Below are positions 1 through 11,559 of a DNA stretch of 64,000 nt, piece after piece; position 1 is the first letter of the stretch, and each line of letters opens with the position of its first letter. The notes beneath the pieces were generated by a model. It saw only the letters and a list, made by a program, of their open reading frames with translations. It searched no databases and was not told the origin of the DNA. The DNA comes from Apus apus (taxonomy: Eukaryota > Chordata > Aves > Apodiformes > Apodidae): positions 17,741,001 through 17,805,000 of the forward strand of contig NC_067290.1 in the NCBI RefSeq assembly GCF_020740795.1. The letters run 5' to 3'. A program made the position numbers and the translations under genes.

Positions 1-1266
1 CCAGTGCTCGCCCCAATCACACCCAGGCTCAGACATTAATTTTGCGGGCAAGTGTTTTGCAGGAAGGGAAATTCGGCATCGATTTTTGTGATCAGGTGTT
101 TAGCGGCTGCTCTGAACACACCAGCAATCCCCCCTCACCATTTCATCTTCCTTTATCACAAGCTTTTTAATAGAGACATGACATTCTGCTTACTGCTCGG
201 CTCTCTCTATTTATCTCTCTCTTAACAACACTTTGGCATCATCAGCTCCACTATCTGAATCAGCAACAGCGAACGAGGGGTCAACACAAAACCAGTTTCC
301 CGACGTGCCTTGGGAAGTCTGACTACTCTGGTTTACTGATGTGTTAATATGCCCGATCTACTAATTAAAGAACAAACAGCCTAGGCTGGGAGCTGGGGGA
401 GGGACACCACCACAAAGTCTGCAGAGGGCCCAAGGAAAGACACTTGACCCTAATTGTTAGCAACAAGATGACAAGACTGATCGGGAAGTACAGCTGCAGC
501 TCGGATCCAACATGAAAGGAAATGTCTGGCGAAGAGAGGAAAACTAACGATGCCGTTCGAGGCTCCTGCCAAACTGTGCCACCTTCTGTCAGGGCTCAGC
601 ACCCGAGCACCCAGCCAGGGCTCCCCAGCACCCACAGCACCACGCTCCCACCTCAACCTTCTCTCCACGCCAAAATCCTCACCCTCCTCCTGCAACCCTA
701 GGGATGTACAGCCCAGCCAAGGAGAGACAGGAGTTTGCCCTGATCCATGACCAGGCAATGAGAAATCATGGCTCATCCTGCAGCTTCCCTGCAAAATCTC
801 CTGCCCGTGGCCACGGGCAGAATCCCAGCTGGTGGGTTTTAAGCAGGGCCAAAGTTGGGCTGAAGTTTGAGCCAGACACATTTTACCCAGGGCAAAACAC
901 TCCTCAAATTGAAAGCAGACTGGACCAGGTACCGCAAAGGAGATGCACTGTAGTCACACCAGCAAGAAGGGTCCTGTGCAGCAGGTGCACATCCAGCACT
1001 CCGGGAAACACTGCCATACACTCATATCAAAAATTTGGAAAAAAAGGCCATAAGCATTTTCAACCTGAAAAATCAATTAAATCAACAGTCGCAACAGTGC
1101 AAGAGACCCTGCAGCACCGTGCCCTGGGCCACACATCCAGAAGAAAGTTGACTTACAGACAGCACATCCAGCCCCGCTGCAAATCCTGCCCAACATTATC
1201 CCGCTGCCCAAGGAGCCGGCGTTGTCCGTGTACATCCAAACCATCGGCAGTGCTAAACTAACTTAC

Positions 1267-1310
1267 TGAGGAGAAAGGCACTTCTGGTGAAAACCCAACA
1301 GCGACAAGTA
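1267..1310 (-). other. Possible small non-coding exon (44 nt)
   Basis: On the minus strand a pyrimidine-rich CCCTCTCTGTGCAG acceptor is followed after 44 nt by CTCA|GTAAGT. It lies about 5.7 kb downstream of the CpG island for a leftward gene. Small non-coding exons are typical of the FOXP1 5' region, but this pairing could be chance. Confidence 0.2.
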
Positions 1311-4300
1311 CTGCACAGAGAGGGCCATTAGCAGGAATCAAAACAATGGAGAATAATCCAAATAGAACACTCTGGGTATTTATTTATGCCGTTTTCCAAG
1401 ATCATTGCAACTGACCAGGAAACGGGAGGAAAAAAGCCCACAATCAGTTTCAGAACAGGACCTCCCAAAACTCTGTAGCCTATCAGCTATATGTAAATAT
1501 TTTATGATATGGGTTCCATTTCAGTAGATCTGCCAAGATATTTACAGGGCTTGACAGTATTTCCTGTTTTTAATTAAATTTTCACACACATACTTTAATG
1601 TAATTTAAATAGATTATTAGTTGTCAGAATATAGTATAAATTTTGTTTACGATTTAGTTACTTTAAGTACTCACATTAAGGAAACTCATTTAACCCCCAG
1701 ACTGTGTAGCATTAAGTGTTGAGCTGAGACTTCTAAAGAGCTTCTACTGCCCTTTGCACTCTCCCAATAATCTTAAATGACTACAACTTAATTGCAATTT
1801 CAAGGCACTAAAACGTAGATGTTTTAAAAACAGCACAGGAAGGTCAACGAGAGGAGAAAAATTATTTAGTCCTCCTCAGGTACCAGACGCTTCTTGGAAA
1901 GAACTGATTTTGCCCATGCTCTTCTCTTTGCTCACTTGCCATAGAATCCTACCTTCATTTTCAGGATGGCACTGAACAAAAACTTATCAAGATTATTCTG
2001 GATACTTGCCACATACAAACAGCCATTAGACATAAGCCTGCTCACTTGCATGCATGGAAGACAGCGGTGCCAGGAGAACAGAAAGACAAAACCCTAGAGC
2101 ATATTTGCAAAGAAGACTGCACGCGAGCAGAGCCAGCAGCTCCTCTGACTTGGTAGCTCCAATGCTGAAGTAAGAAAAAAAGAGCACATGTTAAAACATT
2201 CCAGACATCCCGACCAACAAATATCTGATCTCCTAAAAATAGAACAGCCGATTCCTCTACAGCCCAAAATACAGTATTTTTTTTCTTCTAAAGTAAAAGA
2301 CTACAGATTTCCCACTATTAAGTTTTTCCCCTAATGGCTGTACGATTCATTCCATCCTACTTTCTTCCCCTCTACACACGCTGGCATCACCTTGTTACCT
2401 CCAGTAGCTGCAATTCCCAGTAGGCTGTGAGCTGCGGGAATCAGGCGGCTCAGGAGTTTGTGAGAGCAGCAGGCTGCGAGCAGCGTTTTTGCCAGTGCAG
2501 AAGCAGCTCAAGCAAACACCAGATCATCTTCACTTTTTCTTGCGACGAGGCATTTTACAAGGATTTGGCCAACACAAAAAGAATCAGACTCACGATTCAA
2601 GCACGGCTGTGCTTTAGCGTGGCCAAGCACTTACACGTGTCCTCAGTGGCATGAAGTCAAGGACCCCGAGCCCGGCCACACCTTTCTAAGCATCTGAATA
2701 AAGTTTGGTTGCCAGGACCTCTAGGAACGGTCGCAAAGACACGGCTGATCTCTAGCGCACAACATTTCTAAATTCCACTCAGCAAATGCTTTCTGGCTCC
2801 TATTGCATGTCATAGCTCTGCTGAACCGCTCGCCGGGTGTGAAAACATGCCACTCTATGTGGGGGGGGAGGAAAAAAAAGAGAAAGTTTCAGTGATACAA
2901 GTTAGTGACACAGACCAAGAGCCAAGCCCAAAGGCAGCAACACCTGCAGAAGCCCCGGCTGATGCCAGCATGCTCTGGATCAGGCCCTCAACTCGCCTTT
3001 GGGGACACGAGGACCGTGCCATACCTACATGTCAGTGGGCTGCTCTTCCAGAGCAAGGTGCCACCCGTGCTGCCCATCACCCCCTGCTCTTTGCCTCCAG
3101 CTGCCAGCTCCTGCCTACCCTGCACTCCCAGTGGAGACCCCCAGGGAAAAACTCCGGGAAGCAACTTGATAGCAAGGCTCCATTGAGGAATAATTACAAC
3201 GTGGTATTTAGTTCAAACGTAAGCTGAAATACTAACAGCAAACAAAACATTTATGCACCCTAGCTGCCCGACTACTGCAGGGCCCAATCCTGCTCCCTCC
3301 AGGGTGGGAATCCCCCAGCAAAGCTCCCTCCCCAGGCACTGCATCCATGCACAACACAGGATGCTGCACTGGATGCACTCAGAAAGGCCTGAATAATGCT
3401 GAGCCTCCAAGAAATCCAGCTACCTGCAAAAACCCCCCTACATCTTCCCCAGCCCTGTCTCAGCTGCATAAAAATATTTCAGCTCAGTGCCTTGAAGTTG
3501 CAATTAAATTGTAGTAATTTAAGATTATCACAAGAGCAAAGGGCAGTAGCAGCTCTTCAGCAGACTCCTCTCACCACTTAATGCTACTCAGTCTTAGGGT
3601 TAAATGAGCTTCTTTAGTATAAGTACCTTAAAGCAAGTGAATCGTAAACAAAATTTATACTATTTTCTGACAGCATATAATCTATTTAAATTTATTAAAG
3701 CTTCTCGGAGGAAATTTAAGATGACAGAAGTATCATTATGCCCTATAAATAACTGGACAGCTTTGCAGAAATAACTCTATTTTACATACATATCCTACAT
3801 ATGTGTGTGCATATGTTATTTCATTTAATATACAAATACATGCTCAACGGATATTTCACAAAAGGAATTACATTACCCGGTTCAATCTCTCAATATAAAT
3901 GACCACAAGCAGCACGAATACTAAAAGCTAAGCTGCATTCCATAAATTTGCCTTTTTACTAGGAGCCTTTTTTCTTAATTTTTACAGTGCCGTGAAACCA
4001 GAATAATTCTGGAGCTACAAATGTTTACAGCATATCACACCAAGGATGCTAATGCAAATTTTAGCTGCTAAAAAAGGTGAGCCACTCCAAGGAAAAAGCA
4101 TATTGTAGCATATGCTGCACAATAATGTCCAATGCATAATTCTCTGCTCAACTTTCCTGCTCCTTCTCCTACCAGTACAAAAATCAGCAGCGTTACGTTT
4201 ATACCGGTGGAACTGATTTAAGCAGAAAATGTTTATAGTTGTTAAAAAACACTACACATTACCCCAAATGGCTTAATAACCATGAGCATGTTTAACACAC

Positions 4301-5535
4301 ATACTTTTTATTGTCTAATTAAAGTATATACCATAAAAATCTACAGGCTTTATAATAAGTTATGCAGGATGGTGATGAAACCTTACCTTATAAAAAGTAT
4401 AAAGTACTTATTGTGTGATCTGCACTGCTAATTGAAGAAATACTTATGCAGAGATGTTTTGGATTTCTTAATTCTTCAGTAGATGTGCACTTGGTCTACC
4501 TCCTGATTAATATACATTAGGGTAACAACCTTTTCTTCTGACTTTTTTTTTTTTTTAAATAGGTATTTTCAGTGTTTTGGAATACTTTAAAGAAATTAAT
4601 GAGGGGGTGTATCTGTAGTTAGGGGTAAAGTGTTTGAATACAAACATGAAAGCAACAAAAATAACCTAATTCCCACTAGTTACATTTGAGTAACACTTAA
4701 ATCCTATGTAATAACTGAAGTAGAAGCAAGTTTCTGTTAACACTCTTTACTACTATCTCCACTAAAGAAAAAAAAAAAGTAACACTTTTCTTTCTAATAG
4801 CCATGAAGACAAGTAACACATGCAGTTTTGCAAAAATCCTGGCATATAAAAAATAAGGTCCCACCCTGACTGGCTGGTAATATGTTTGAAGGAAAAGGCA
4901 GTACAAGTTTTCTAAACTCTAGGAGGACAGTCATACAACATACAATGCTTAATCACAACCAAATTCCTCTATCATACATCAGCACACACACAGAGAAAAA
5001 AAAATATTCAAGAAATCCACCTTTCCTTATAATTCAAAGATCCAGAAATAAAAGTTGAATTCCACCAAACTTTTAAGCTTTCCAGCACTGCACTACTGAA
5101 ATGCCTTCTTCTCTGCAGCTCTAGACAGCACAAATAAAATCAAATCCTGTGTCTCTGAAAGTCTATACAACATGCTCCAAACCATTATCCTCGAAAAAAA
5201 AAACAAAACCAACCCCAAACAAACCCAAAACCCAGCTCATGCACAAAAAACTAACTTTGCAATCAAAAGTGTAAGCAACAGAAAGCCTCGCTTGCAAAAG
5301 TAGGTATTTTTCTCAAAGTTATCCTTTGGTTTCACAGCAAAGATCAGCATTTGTAATGGTCCATTTCTGCATAAGTGAACATATAGCCTTGCTGCCTGAT
5401 CGAATAGTCCAGAGCTTTCAGTGAGGCAGCTCCTGACAACAGCCCAGCAGCAGCTTTGTTTGATCTCTCCTGCCTTCCTTAATCTGGGTTGTCAAGGTTC
5501 ACTTGTTGGAGGCTGTTTACTTTACTTTTTCCAGA

Positions 5536-5582
5536 GGAAAAAAAAAAAAGAAAAAGAAAAAAAAAGTGATTTTTTTTTTTTT
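5536..5582. repeat. A-rich tract followed by poly(T)
   Basis: Runs of A with isolated G are followed by GTGA and a T run ending in CTGTCTCTC. The A/T arrangement is hairpin-capable. I see no mobile-element body attached to it. Confidence 0.7.
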
Positions 5583-6566
5583 CTGTCTCTCATACAATGA
5601 CTAATCCAAAGACTAAGGGGGAAGAATGCTGCCCATGCAAGATGTTAAAGCTACAATACCTTTTTGCAATGAGATTTTAGCCGACACCTTTTGAATGGTA
5701 ACTAGTGAAGAGCTTCCTCCTGCCCCCCCCCCTCCGTGCCCTGGTCCATTCAATATGGTTGTGAGATTGTTGAAATAGAGCAGGGGAAGGGATTCAGAGG
5801 AGCGGAATTGAAACCAGGAGCCCTGATTTCCCCCAAATCTAGCTGCAAAGATGCACGGTACCTCCTTGCTCACACTCGCTTCTCTGAGAACTTCCATTAT
5901 TTCAAACTTAGAAAAAGTAGGAGCTTCTCAGCAGTAACAGAAACTGTAAAAATAACAGTAAATGGAGTGAAATGCCTATTTTCCCTCTGCCGAAACATTA
6001 AAGCAAACCATGGATTAACGGCACAAGCAGCAAGTTTCTTCGACGACATTCTTGAAACTTTGTCTAATGAAGCAGCTGTCAGTACTGACACCAACACTTG
6101 GTCAAAGCAGGTAAAACGCAAGTTCGGAAAAACTATAGGAAAGGAAACGCAGTTTAGAGAAATTTTTTTTTTTTTTTTAATATTTACAGCCATCCAGCAC
6201 CCTAGAAATCGGCAGGCGACACTGTGCAGACGACCCGCTACAAGCAGCACACAGACATTATTACTCACTCAAAGAACAGTTACTAAAAATGAAACCTTAA
6301 AAACTTCTGAGCAGAGAAGTTGGGCTCCAGCTTCTCTGGAGAAGCGGCTCAGAGAGCGCTCGCGGATCCCTCGGGTAAGGACGGGAGGTGTGAGCGCTGC
6401 TGCTGCCGCCGCCGCTTGGGGGGAAAGCGGGGGGGAAGGAGAAGAAGAAAAAAAAGAAAAAAAAAAAAAGAAAGAATCTCACGCGGCTTAGTTCACTCAA
6501 AGCAAAACCACGCAATTAAAATCATTACAGCGAAGCGGCAGAAGAAGACTCGCTCCCGGCGCGGCG

Positions 6567-6608
6567 CCCCGCAGCCAGCCCCGCAGCCAGCCCCGCAGCC
6601 AGCCCCGC
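6567..6608 (+). repeat. GC minisatellite, 12-bp unit CCCCGCAGCCAG, 3.5 copies
   Basis: Three identical tandem copies at 6567-6578, 6579-6590 and 6591-6602, followed by a half copy CCCCGC. The perfect identity suggests recent slippage or expansion at the edge of the CpG island. Confidence 0.9.
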
Positions 6609-6738
6609 GATGCTCCCCGCGCCGGGGCCGCCCGGTCGTTAAGAGTTGGGCGGCGGTGGGGAGGGGGCCGCGCTGCGCCCCGCGCAACCCCGTCCGCGCC
6701 CGCGCAGCCCTGCCCGAGCCCCGCCGCCGCCACGGAGG

Positions 6739-6834
6739 CTTTTTGGGTTTTTTTTTGTTGTTGTTGTGTTTTGTTGTGGGGTTTTTTTCCAGGAAAAAAA
6801 AAAAAAAGGGCAAAAAAAAAAAAAAGCATCGCGG
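6739..6834. repeat. T-rich then A-rich low-complexity block within the CpG island
   Basis: T runs with GTT repeats are followed at 6782-6800 by the inverted sequence TTTTTTTCC-A-GGAAAAAAA and then two more A runs. The block interrupts otherwise very GC-rich DNA. It could form a hairpin or a nucleosome-depleted stretch. Confidence 0.6.
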
Positions 6835-6972
6835 GGCGGGGGCTCGGGGGGAGGAGGGAGGCGCGGACACGCCGCTCGGACGCCGCCTGCAGCGCGCACC
6901 CTCCGCTGCGCGGGGGATGCGCAGCGATGCGCGGGGCGGCAGGTGCGAGGGGCGCAGCGCGGCCCTACTTAC

Positions 6973-7070
6973 CGGGCACCGGCGGCCGCCCCCGGTTCCG
7001 CGGCGCGCAGCGAGCCGCGGCTCCGTCCCCAGGCTCTGCACGGGGGATGGGGAGGACGTGAGGGATGCGC
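6973..7070 (-). other. Candidate non-coding first exon ending at donor (6973)
   Basis: The minus strand reads GTGCCCG|GTAAGTAGG, a full-strength donor hexamer. The 5' border is unknown and 7070 is nominal. It lies at the downstream side of the island relative to leftward transcription. Confidence 0.38.
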
Positions 7071-7155
7071 GGTCCGCACCCGCGCAGCGAGAAGTTGCGC
7101 TAGGCTGGGGAGGCGCGAATGTTTATTCAAACACTTCGTCTCCAAAAAAATAAAA

Positions 7156-7203
<48 letters not shown>
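7156..7203 (+). repeat. Uninterrupted poly(G) tract, 48 bases
   Basis: A pure G homopolymer preceded by an AAAATAAAA segment. It lies in the CpG island between candidate donors. Such a run can form stacked G-quadruplexes and is very prone to length error in sequencing, so its exact size is unreliable. Confidence 0.9.
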
Positions 7204-7204
<1 letters not shown>

Positions 7205-7654
7205 TGGGCGCAGCGGGCCCCAAGGACCGGGGTGGGGGAGGATACGCGGCGCGGAGCTCCGCGCCTGCGGTAGGTACAGCGCGGGCAGAAAGCCGCAACA
7301 GGTGCCGGGGAGGGGGGAGCGGGGCGGCGGGGCCGGGCTGGGGGGGGGGAGGGGGGCGCGGCCCCGTCGCAACTTCTTGCCCCGAGTGCCGAAGTTGGGG
7401 CGTGCGCGGGGGAACCCGGCGGAGAACACGAGGAAAGCGCAGGAGCGGGAGGAAGGGGGGTGGGGGGGCAAGAGGCGCCGCATCCCACTCCCCGCGGAGG
7501 GTGCGCGCAGCGCGGGGCGGAGGGGGAAGTTTCCAAAGTGGGCGGGGAGGGGGTTCGGGCGGCTCCGCAGCCCGCGGAGGGGGGTTCGCACCCGCGCACC
7601 GCCGCCCTTCCCCCCCACCCCCCTCCACTCGCTAACGTGCCGGCGGCGGGGGAA

Positions 7655-7672
7655 GGGGGGGGGGGGGGGGGG
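7655..7672 (+). repeat. Second poly(G) tract, 18 bases
   Basis: A pure G run inside the same CpG island, 450 bp from the 48-base tract, flanked by GGCGGCGGGGGAA and CCGGGCAC. It is G-quadruplex-capable. Confidence 0.85.
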
Positions 7673-7754
7673 CCGGGCACGTGGGGCCGGCAGGGGGGGA
7701 AAAGTGCAACAGCCCCGGAGGAGCGGGGAAAGTGTCGGGGGGCGCCGGACTCAC

Positions 7755-7850
7755 CCGCAGGACTCGGCCTGCCGCTGCCCCAGCACGGCGCGGCCCCGGC
7801 GCGGGCGGGCGGCGGCGCGGAGCGGCGGGGGCTGCCTCTCCGTCCCGTCC
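7755..7850 (-). other. Candidate non-coding first exon ending at donor (7755)
   Basis: The minus strand reads CTGCGG|GTGAGT, a good consensus donor in the middle of the island. The 5' border is unknown and 7850 is nominal. This would be an alternative to the donors at 8616 and 6973. Confidence 0.33.
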
Positions 7851-8125
7851 CTCCCTCCCGTCCCTTCGGCACGCCGAGCCCGGGCGGCGGCGGCGTGCTC
7901 CGCCGCTTGGTAAATAACAATAGAGCCCTCCGCTCCGCTCCGCTCGGCGCCGCGCCCGCCGGGCCCCGCACGCCGCCCCGCCGCGCCCCCGCCCCGCGCC
8001 GCCGCCCGCGCCCCCCTCCCCGCCCCGCGCAAACCCCGCGCCGCCGCCCGCGCGGGCGGGCCGGGGGGCGGCCCGCGACACCCCCGCGGAGGGAGATGTT
8101 GTTATTTTTTGCTGTTGTCAGTCTC

Positions 8126-8133
8126 TGACGTCA
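8126..8133. promoter_or_regulatory. Consensus cAMP response element TGACGTCA
   Basis: A perfect 8-bp palindromic CRE inside the CpG island, in a 60-bp non-GC-rich pocket. Full-site CREs in CpG islands are commonly bound by CREB/ATF factors close to transcription starts. Binding is inferred, not shown. Confidence 0.55.
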
Positions 8134-8147
8134 CATCCACCTGCTGG

Positions 8148-8155
8148 GTAAACAA
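8148..8155 (+). promoter_or_regulatory. Forkhead-type motif GTAAACAA
   Basis: A perfect match to the core forkhead site (RYAAAYA), 15 bp from the consensus CRE. A second forkhead-like GTAAATA at 7910-7916 is followed at once by a SOX-like AACAAT. If the island belongs to FOXP1, these could mediate auto- or cross-regulation by forkhead factors. Confidence 0.4.
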
Positions 8156-8179
8156 GGCTCGGTGCAAGGGAAAAATAAT

Positions 8180-8225
8180 AACAAAAAAAAAAAAAAAAAA
8201 AAACAAAACACAAAAAAACAACACC
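8180..8225 (+). repeat. A-rich low-complexity tract in the CpG island
   Basis: Runs of A broken by single C bases, lying directly after the CRE/forkhead pocket. No coding or repeat-family signal is seen. Confidence 0.7.
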
Positions 8226-8615
8226 GCGGGAGGGGCTGCGCGGAGGAGGGGGGTGCGGGCTGGGAGCCCCGCCGGCGCGCAGCTCCGCGGAGACTCGCCG
8301 TGGGGGTGGGGGGGAGGAAGGGGGGACGGGCCAGGGGAGGCGGGGCAGCCCCGTGGGGAAGCGAAAGTAGCCGCGGAGCGCGCTGCGCGCCCCTGCGCGC
8401 CGCCGGGGAGAGTTCAGCGCGGAGGCAGGGGAGCCGGGGCCGCCCCGTCGGCGGGGGGCAGCGCTGGGTGCCCCCCCGGCAACTTTTCCGCAGCTACCCC
8501 CCTTCCCCCCCCTGCGGCGTGATGGGGCCGCGGGGGGCTGAGAGGGCGCCCGTACAGCTGGAGCGGGGGGAGAGCGTAGGGGACCTCGCAGGGCCTTCCG
8601 CGGAGCCCGCCTTAC

Positions 8616-8700
8616 CTGCGCGGAGCGGCGAGGCGGGCGCTGCCTGCGCTCCCCCCTCGCAGCGCGCGCCGCTCTCGGCGCAGACACTGTTTTAAAAACA
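8616..8700 (-). other. Candidate non-coding first exon ending at a strong donor (8616)
   Basis: On the minus strand the sequence reads GCGCAG|GTAAGG, an almost ideal donor whose intron would begin at 8615. The upstream exon border cannot be set; 8700 is only a nominal limit within the CpG island. It fits one of several alternative first exons of a leftward gene, probably FOXP1. Confidence 0.35.
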
Positions 8701-11559
8701 CTGCGCGGGAGCGCAGCGGCGCGCACCGGCCGCCGAGCGGGAGCGACCGCCCCGAGGGGCAGCGTGAGCCAGGGCGGCGGGTCCTCATCCCGCCGGGTGC
8801 GCGGAGCGGCTCCGCGGAACGGCCGCGCTCCTGGACGCGCTGTCGGGGCTCCGGTGGCAGCGCCCGCGGGTCGAGAGCCGGGACCGCCCCGACCCCGCGG
8901 CTCCCGCACTCGGCACCGGAAAGTTTTAACATCCCCGGCAGCCGCGGCCCGGATAAGTAGCAACCGGCCGCCGCGGATGCTCCCGTGGCGGCAGCGGGAC
9001 AGCGCGGAGGTTGCGCGGATGAGAGGGGGTCCCGTCGGGTAGCACGCTGGCCTGCCCCGGGGTCCCGGCCCCACGCGGGGACGCGGCCCCCCGGGAGCGG
9101 GCAGGCGGCCGCGGGGTGACTGAGCGACCGGCTCCGGGGCGGGGGGGGAAACCAACTTTTTTCCCTCCTCTGTTTTTTTTTGGCGATCGTCTTTGCCTTC
9201 CCGCAGGACTGACACCAAGCTCCCGACCCGGAGGTGTTAAACACGGTCAGAAAGTGATACCGGGCGGCGAAGCGGGAGAAGCGCGGGCGCGCAGCGGGCC
9301 CGGCTCGGCAGCAGCGCCGGGAGCGCGGCGCCACCTGTCGGCAGCAGCCGCGGCAGCAGCCAGCGCCTGGCGTGGCTGGCGGCGGGGGCCTCACAGCGCT
9401 GCCCTTCCATCTCAGTAATTACGGGGGGGGGAAGAAAAAAAAATCGCTGAAAATAAATTTTGGCAGAGATGCTGTTCGCGCCGTACTTTGAATCATTCTG
9501 GCAGCCGGTCGGGAGCGCTCCGGGGTGCGGGGAAGCGCGGGAACGGTGGGCTCCTGCCAGCCGCTGCTCCCAGCACCGGGACCGCGGGAAACACCGGGAT
9601 TTGCGCGACCACCAGCTTCAAAAATAAATGCCTATCGTCATCTGAGGCTTCTGTTGTTTAGATGGTTCGGTTCATCCGTTTCTTCAGGGGATGAACCTAT
9701 TAAAATAGATTTTTTTTTTTTTTAACACTCCCCTCTTCCTGCTCTAAGAAATACTTGGTTTACATTTGTTTTTATAATAAACCTGTTTGTTGGAAAGCTT
9801 TTGTCTCCTGTTTTTAACTTCACAACTCTAAAGCAGTACATGAACTCTAAAACATGATTAATTCCACAGACAATAGCAGCAGTGGGACTTCTCCTTCCCC
9901 CTCTGCCAATGGAACTGCTAATTGTACCCGAATTGTTTACTGCTGTGTTGTTTTACAAGTGCCTGGAGAAAGATGCTCGATATTCCCACCACCAGCAGAA
10001 CATCCCAAGAGCAAACACTTGGCAGATTTTGGCAAGGGTGTACACGGGCTACAACTACAGCTTGTTAGCTAAAAAAAAATAATAATAATAAATTATAAAG
10101 GTGATGACGCTTCCATAATTATAGGTGTTACTTGTTTTAAAGTCAGAATGTTTTCCAAGCTACTGTAGTGCCACACCTCCAGTGTCCCAGGAGCCAGGCC
10201 TTGGAGTCCTTCCCGCTTTAGTCACCAGTTTATGAGGCTTTGAGGAACACATCACCAGGCTGCATGGCTGGTTCCCAGGCCACTCTGCTGCACCCCAGCC
10301 TAGGTGCAAAGCCTGTGCAGGTATTTTGCTGTCCTACCTTCTACATCAGGCCTGAAAAATTGAGGTGTATGCTGTGTCTCCCTCAGACACGTGGTGGACA
10401 TACTAAACAGAAGTGTTGCTTGGTTTCAGTCTGGTTTTATGAGTTCCTGACTTTGTTTCAAGTAAGTCCAACATGCTAAAAGTGCTTCACAGGAGAAGAG
10501 AACCTGCACGTACCTTTGTGCTGCAGCTTGTGGCAAAACCCTTTCTGGGGAAGTCAGGAGTTGCTGCTCTCCATGTTCCCTCGCTTTGTGTGTAGCCTGG
10601 CAATAGACACCCTGCCAAGAGGCAGAAGATGCAGCTCTGCCCAGCACAGGGTATGCACATGAGGTCAATAATGCCCAACATTTTTTGCCCAGATAACTAA
10701 GGATGGGAAGGGCTGACTTGGCAATGAGGGAGCACTTTAAAAGGCACAGACATCCAGCTCAGAGACTGAGCTCAGTGCTCTTGGCAACACCTGCACCAGC
10801 TTCAGTGGAAGCAGGATCTGTTTCCAAATTGGAAAAATCCCACAAAATACAAAAATAAGGTGACACAGCTAAGGTCTTGAGTTGGCTCACCTCACAAAAT
10901 GTATAAACAATGAGGACTATAAGCTGACCTAGAGAGGTTTTGGTTTTTTTTAATTACCCCAAACTCTGGGTTTCCCCAAATGCAGGAAACGCATTCACAT
11001 CCCTCGTCTGCTTTTGCTGTTTGACTTCCCTGATTTCCCTAGTCCCAGTGGAAGCCGTGTCCTGGCCTGTGCCAGAGGATGAGCTGGAGCAGAACACAGC
11101 CAGGAGGCACGTGGTGCCTGGCAGGATGGGACCACCCTGTAGCCACCCCGAGGGCCAGGGCCAGGCCTGCTGCAGCAGAGGAGGCAGCGAGCAGCACGGG
11201 CTGCTTCCCGCTGCTCACATGGAAGAAAAAAATTGTTGTTCTGCCCAGTGGCAGCATGACCCAGGCAGAGCAGGGGGGAGGCTGGCTTCAGGCACAGGGC
11301 AGCAGGACTCAGGCACTGCATTTCACCCTGTGGTGAGTCCAGGTGAGTCCCACTGCGGTCCCAGTTGCTTTGGATTTGTGATGGCAGTGCAGAGACACGA
11401 GTTTCAGATTCACCTCAGGCTCCTCAGGGTGCCTCAGTGGATGGGAAAGGCTCCCCACATCCGTACCCACACTAATCCTCTTGACTCCTCAAGGTGTCCC
11501 TCCACCCGCTGCTGTATCAGAAGCCACCAGAGATAACTTTTCAATAGCACATTTCCATT

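Larger units (their letters stand above)
1..6339. other. Non-coding, mostly AT-rich DNA left of the CpG island
   Basis: No coding exon or mobile element is recognisable. If the island is the FOXP1 promoter, this is the start of its first introns. Two minus-strand donor-like GTAAGT sites occur at 1153-1158 and 1261-1266. The block from 1480 to 1690 is AT-rich, repeat-free and looks constrained. Open frames up to 251 residues near 5736-6491 run into poly-A/G tracts and are not credible genes. Confidence 0.5.
6340..9610 (-). promoter_or_regulatory. FOXP1: Large CpG island; putative FOXP1 promoter and non-coding first exons
   Basis: More than 3 kb of extreme GC content packed with CpG, by far the strongest island in the window. 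Three good minus-strand splice donors lie inside it (ends at 8616, 7755 and 6973), which suggests alternative non-coding first exons transcribed leftward. In mammals FOXP1 is the next gene downstream of EIF4E3 on the same strand and begins with several non-coding exons, so FOXP1 is the natural candidate. No FOXP1 coding exon is present, so the name is inferred from synteny only. A rightward divergent transcript is also possible, because a plus-strand donor-like GG|GTAAGG occurs at 6375. The many long open frames across the island are GC artefacts. Confidence 0.6.

Noticed and set aside
6360..6390. Plus-strand donor-like GG|GTAAGG as evidence for a divergent gene
   Set aside because: A single donor without a matching acceptor or exon is insufficient. 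It is mentioned only as an alternative.
5736..6491. 251-residue plus-strand frame
   Set aside because: It runs into poly-T, poly-A and GCC-repeat tracts, has no family similarity, and lacks exon-like borders.
6320..9418. Many long overlapping open frames (up to 366 residues) on both strands
   Set aside because: They come from GC-saturated, stop-poor DNA and homopolymers. The translations are Pro/Gly/Arg/Ala-rich without any domain, and frames on both strands are equally open.
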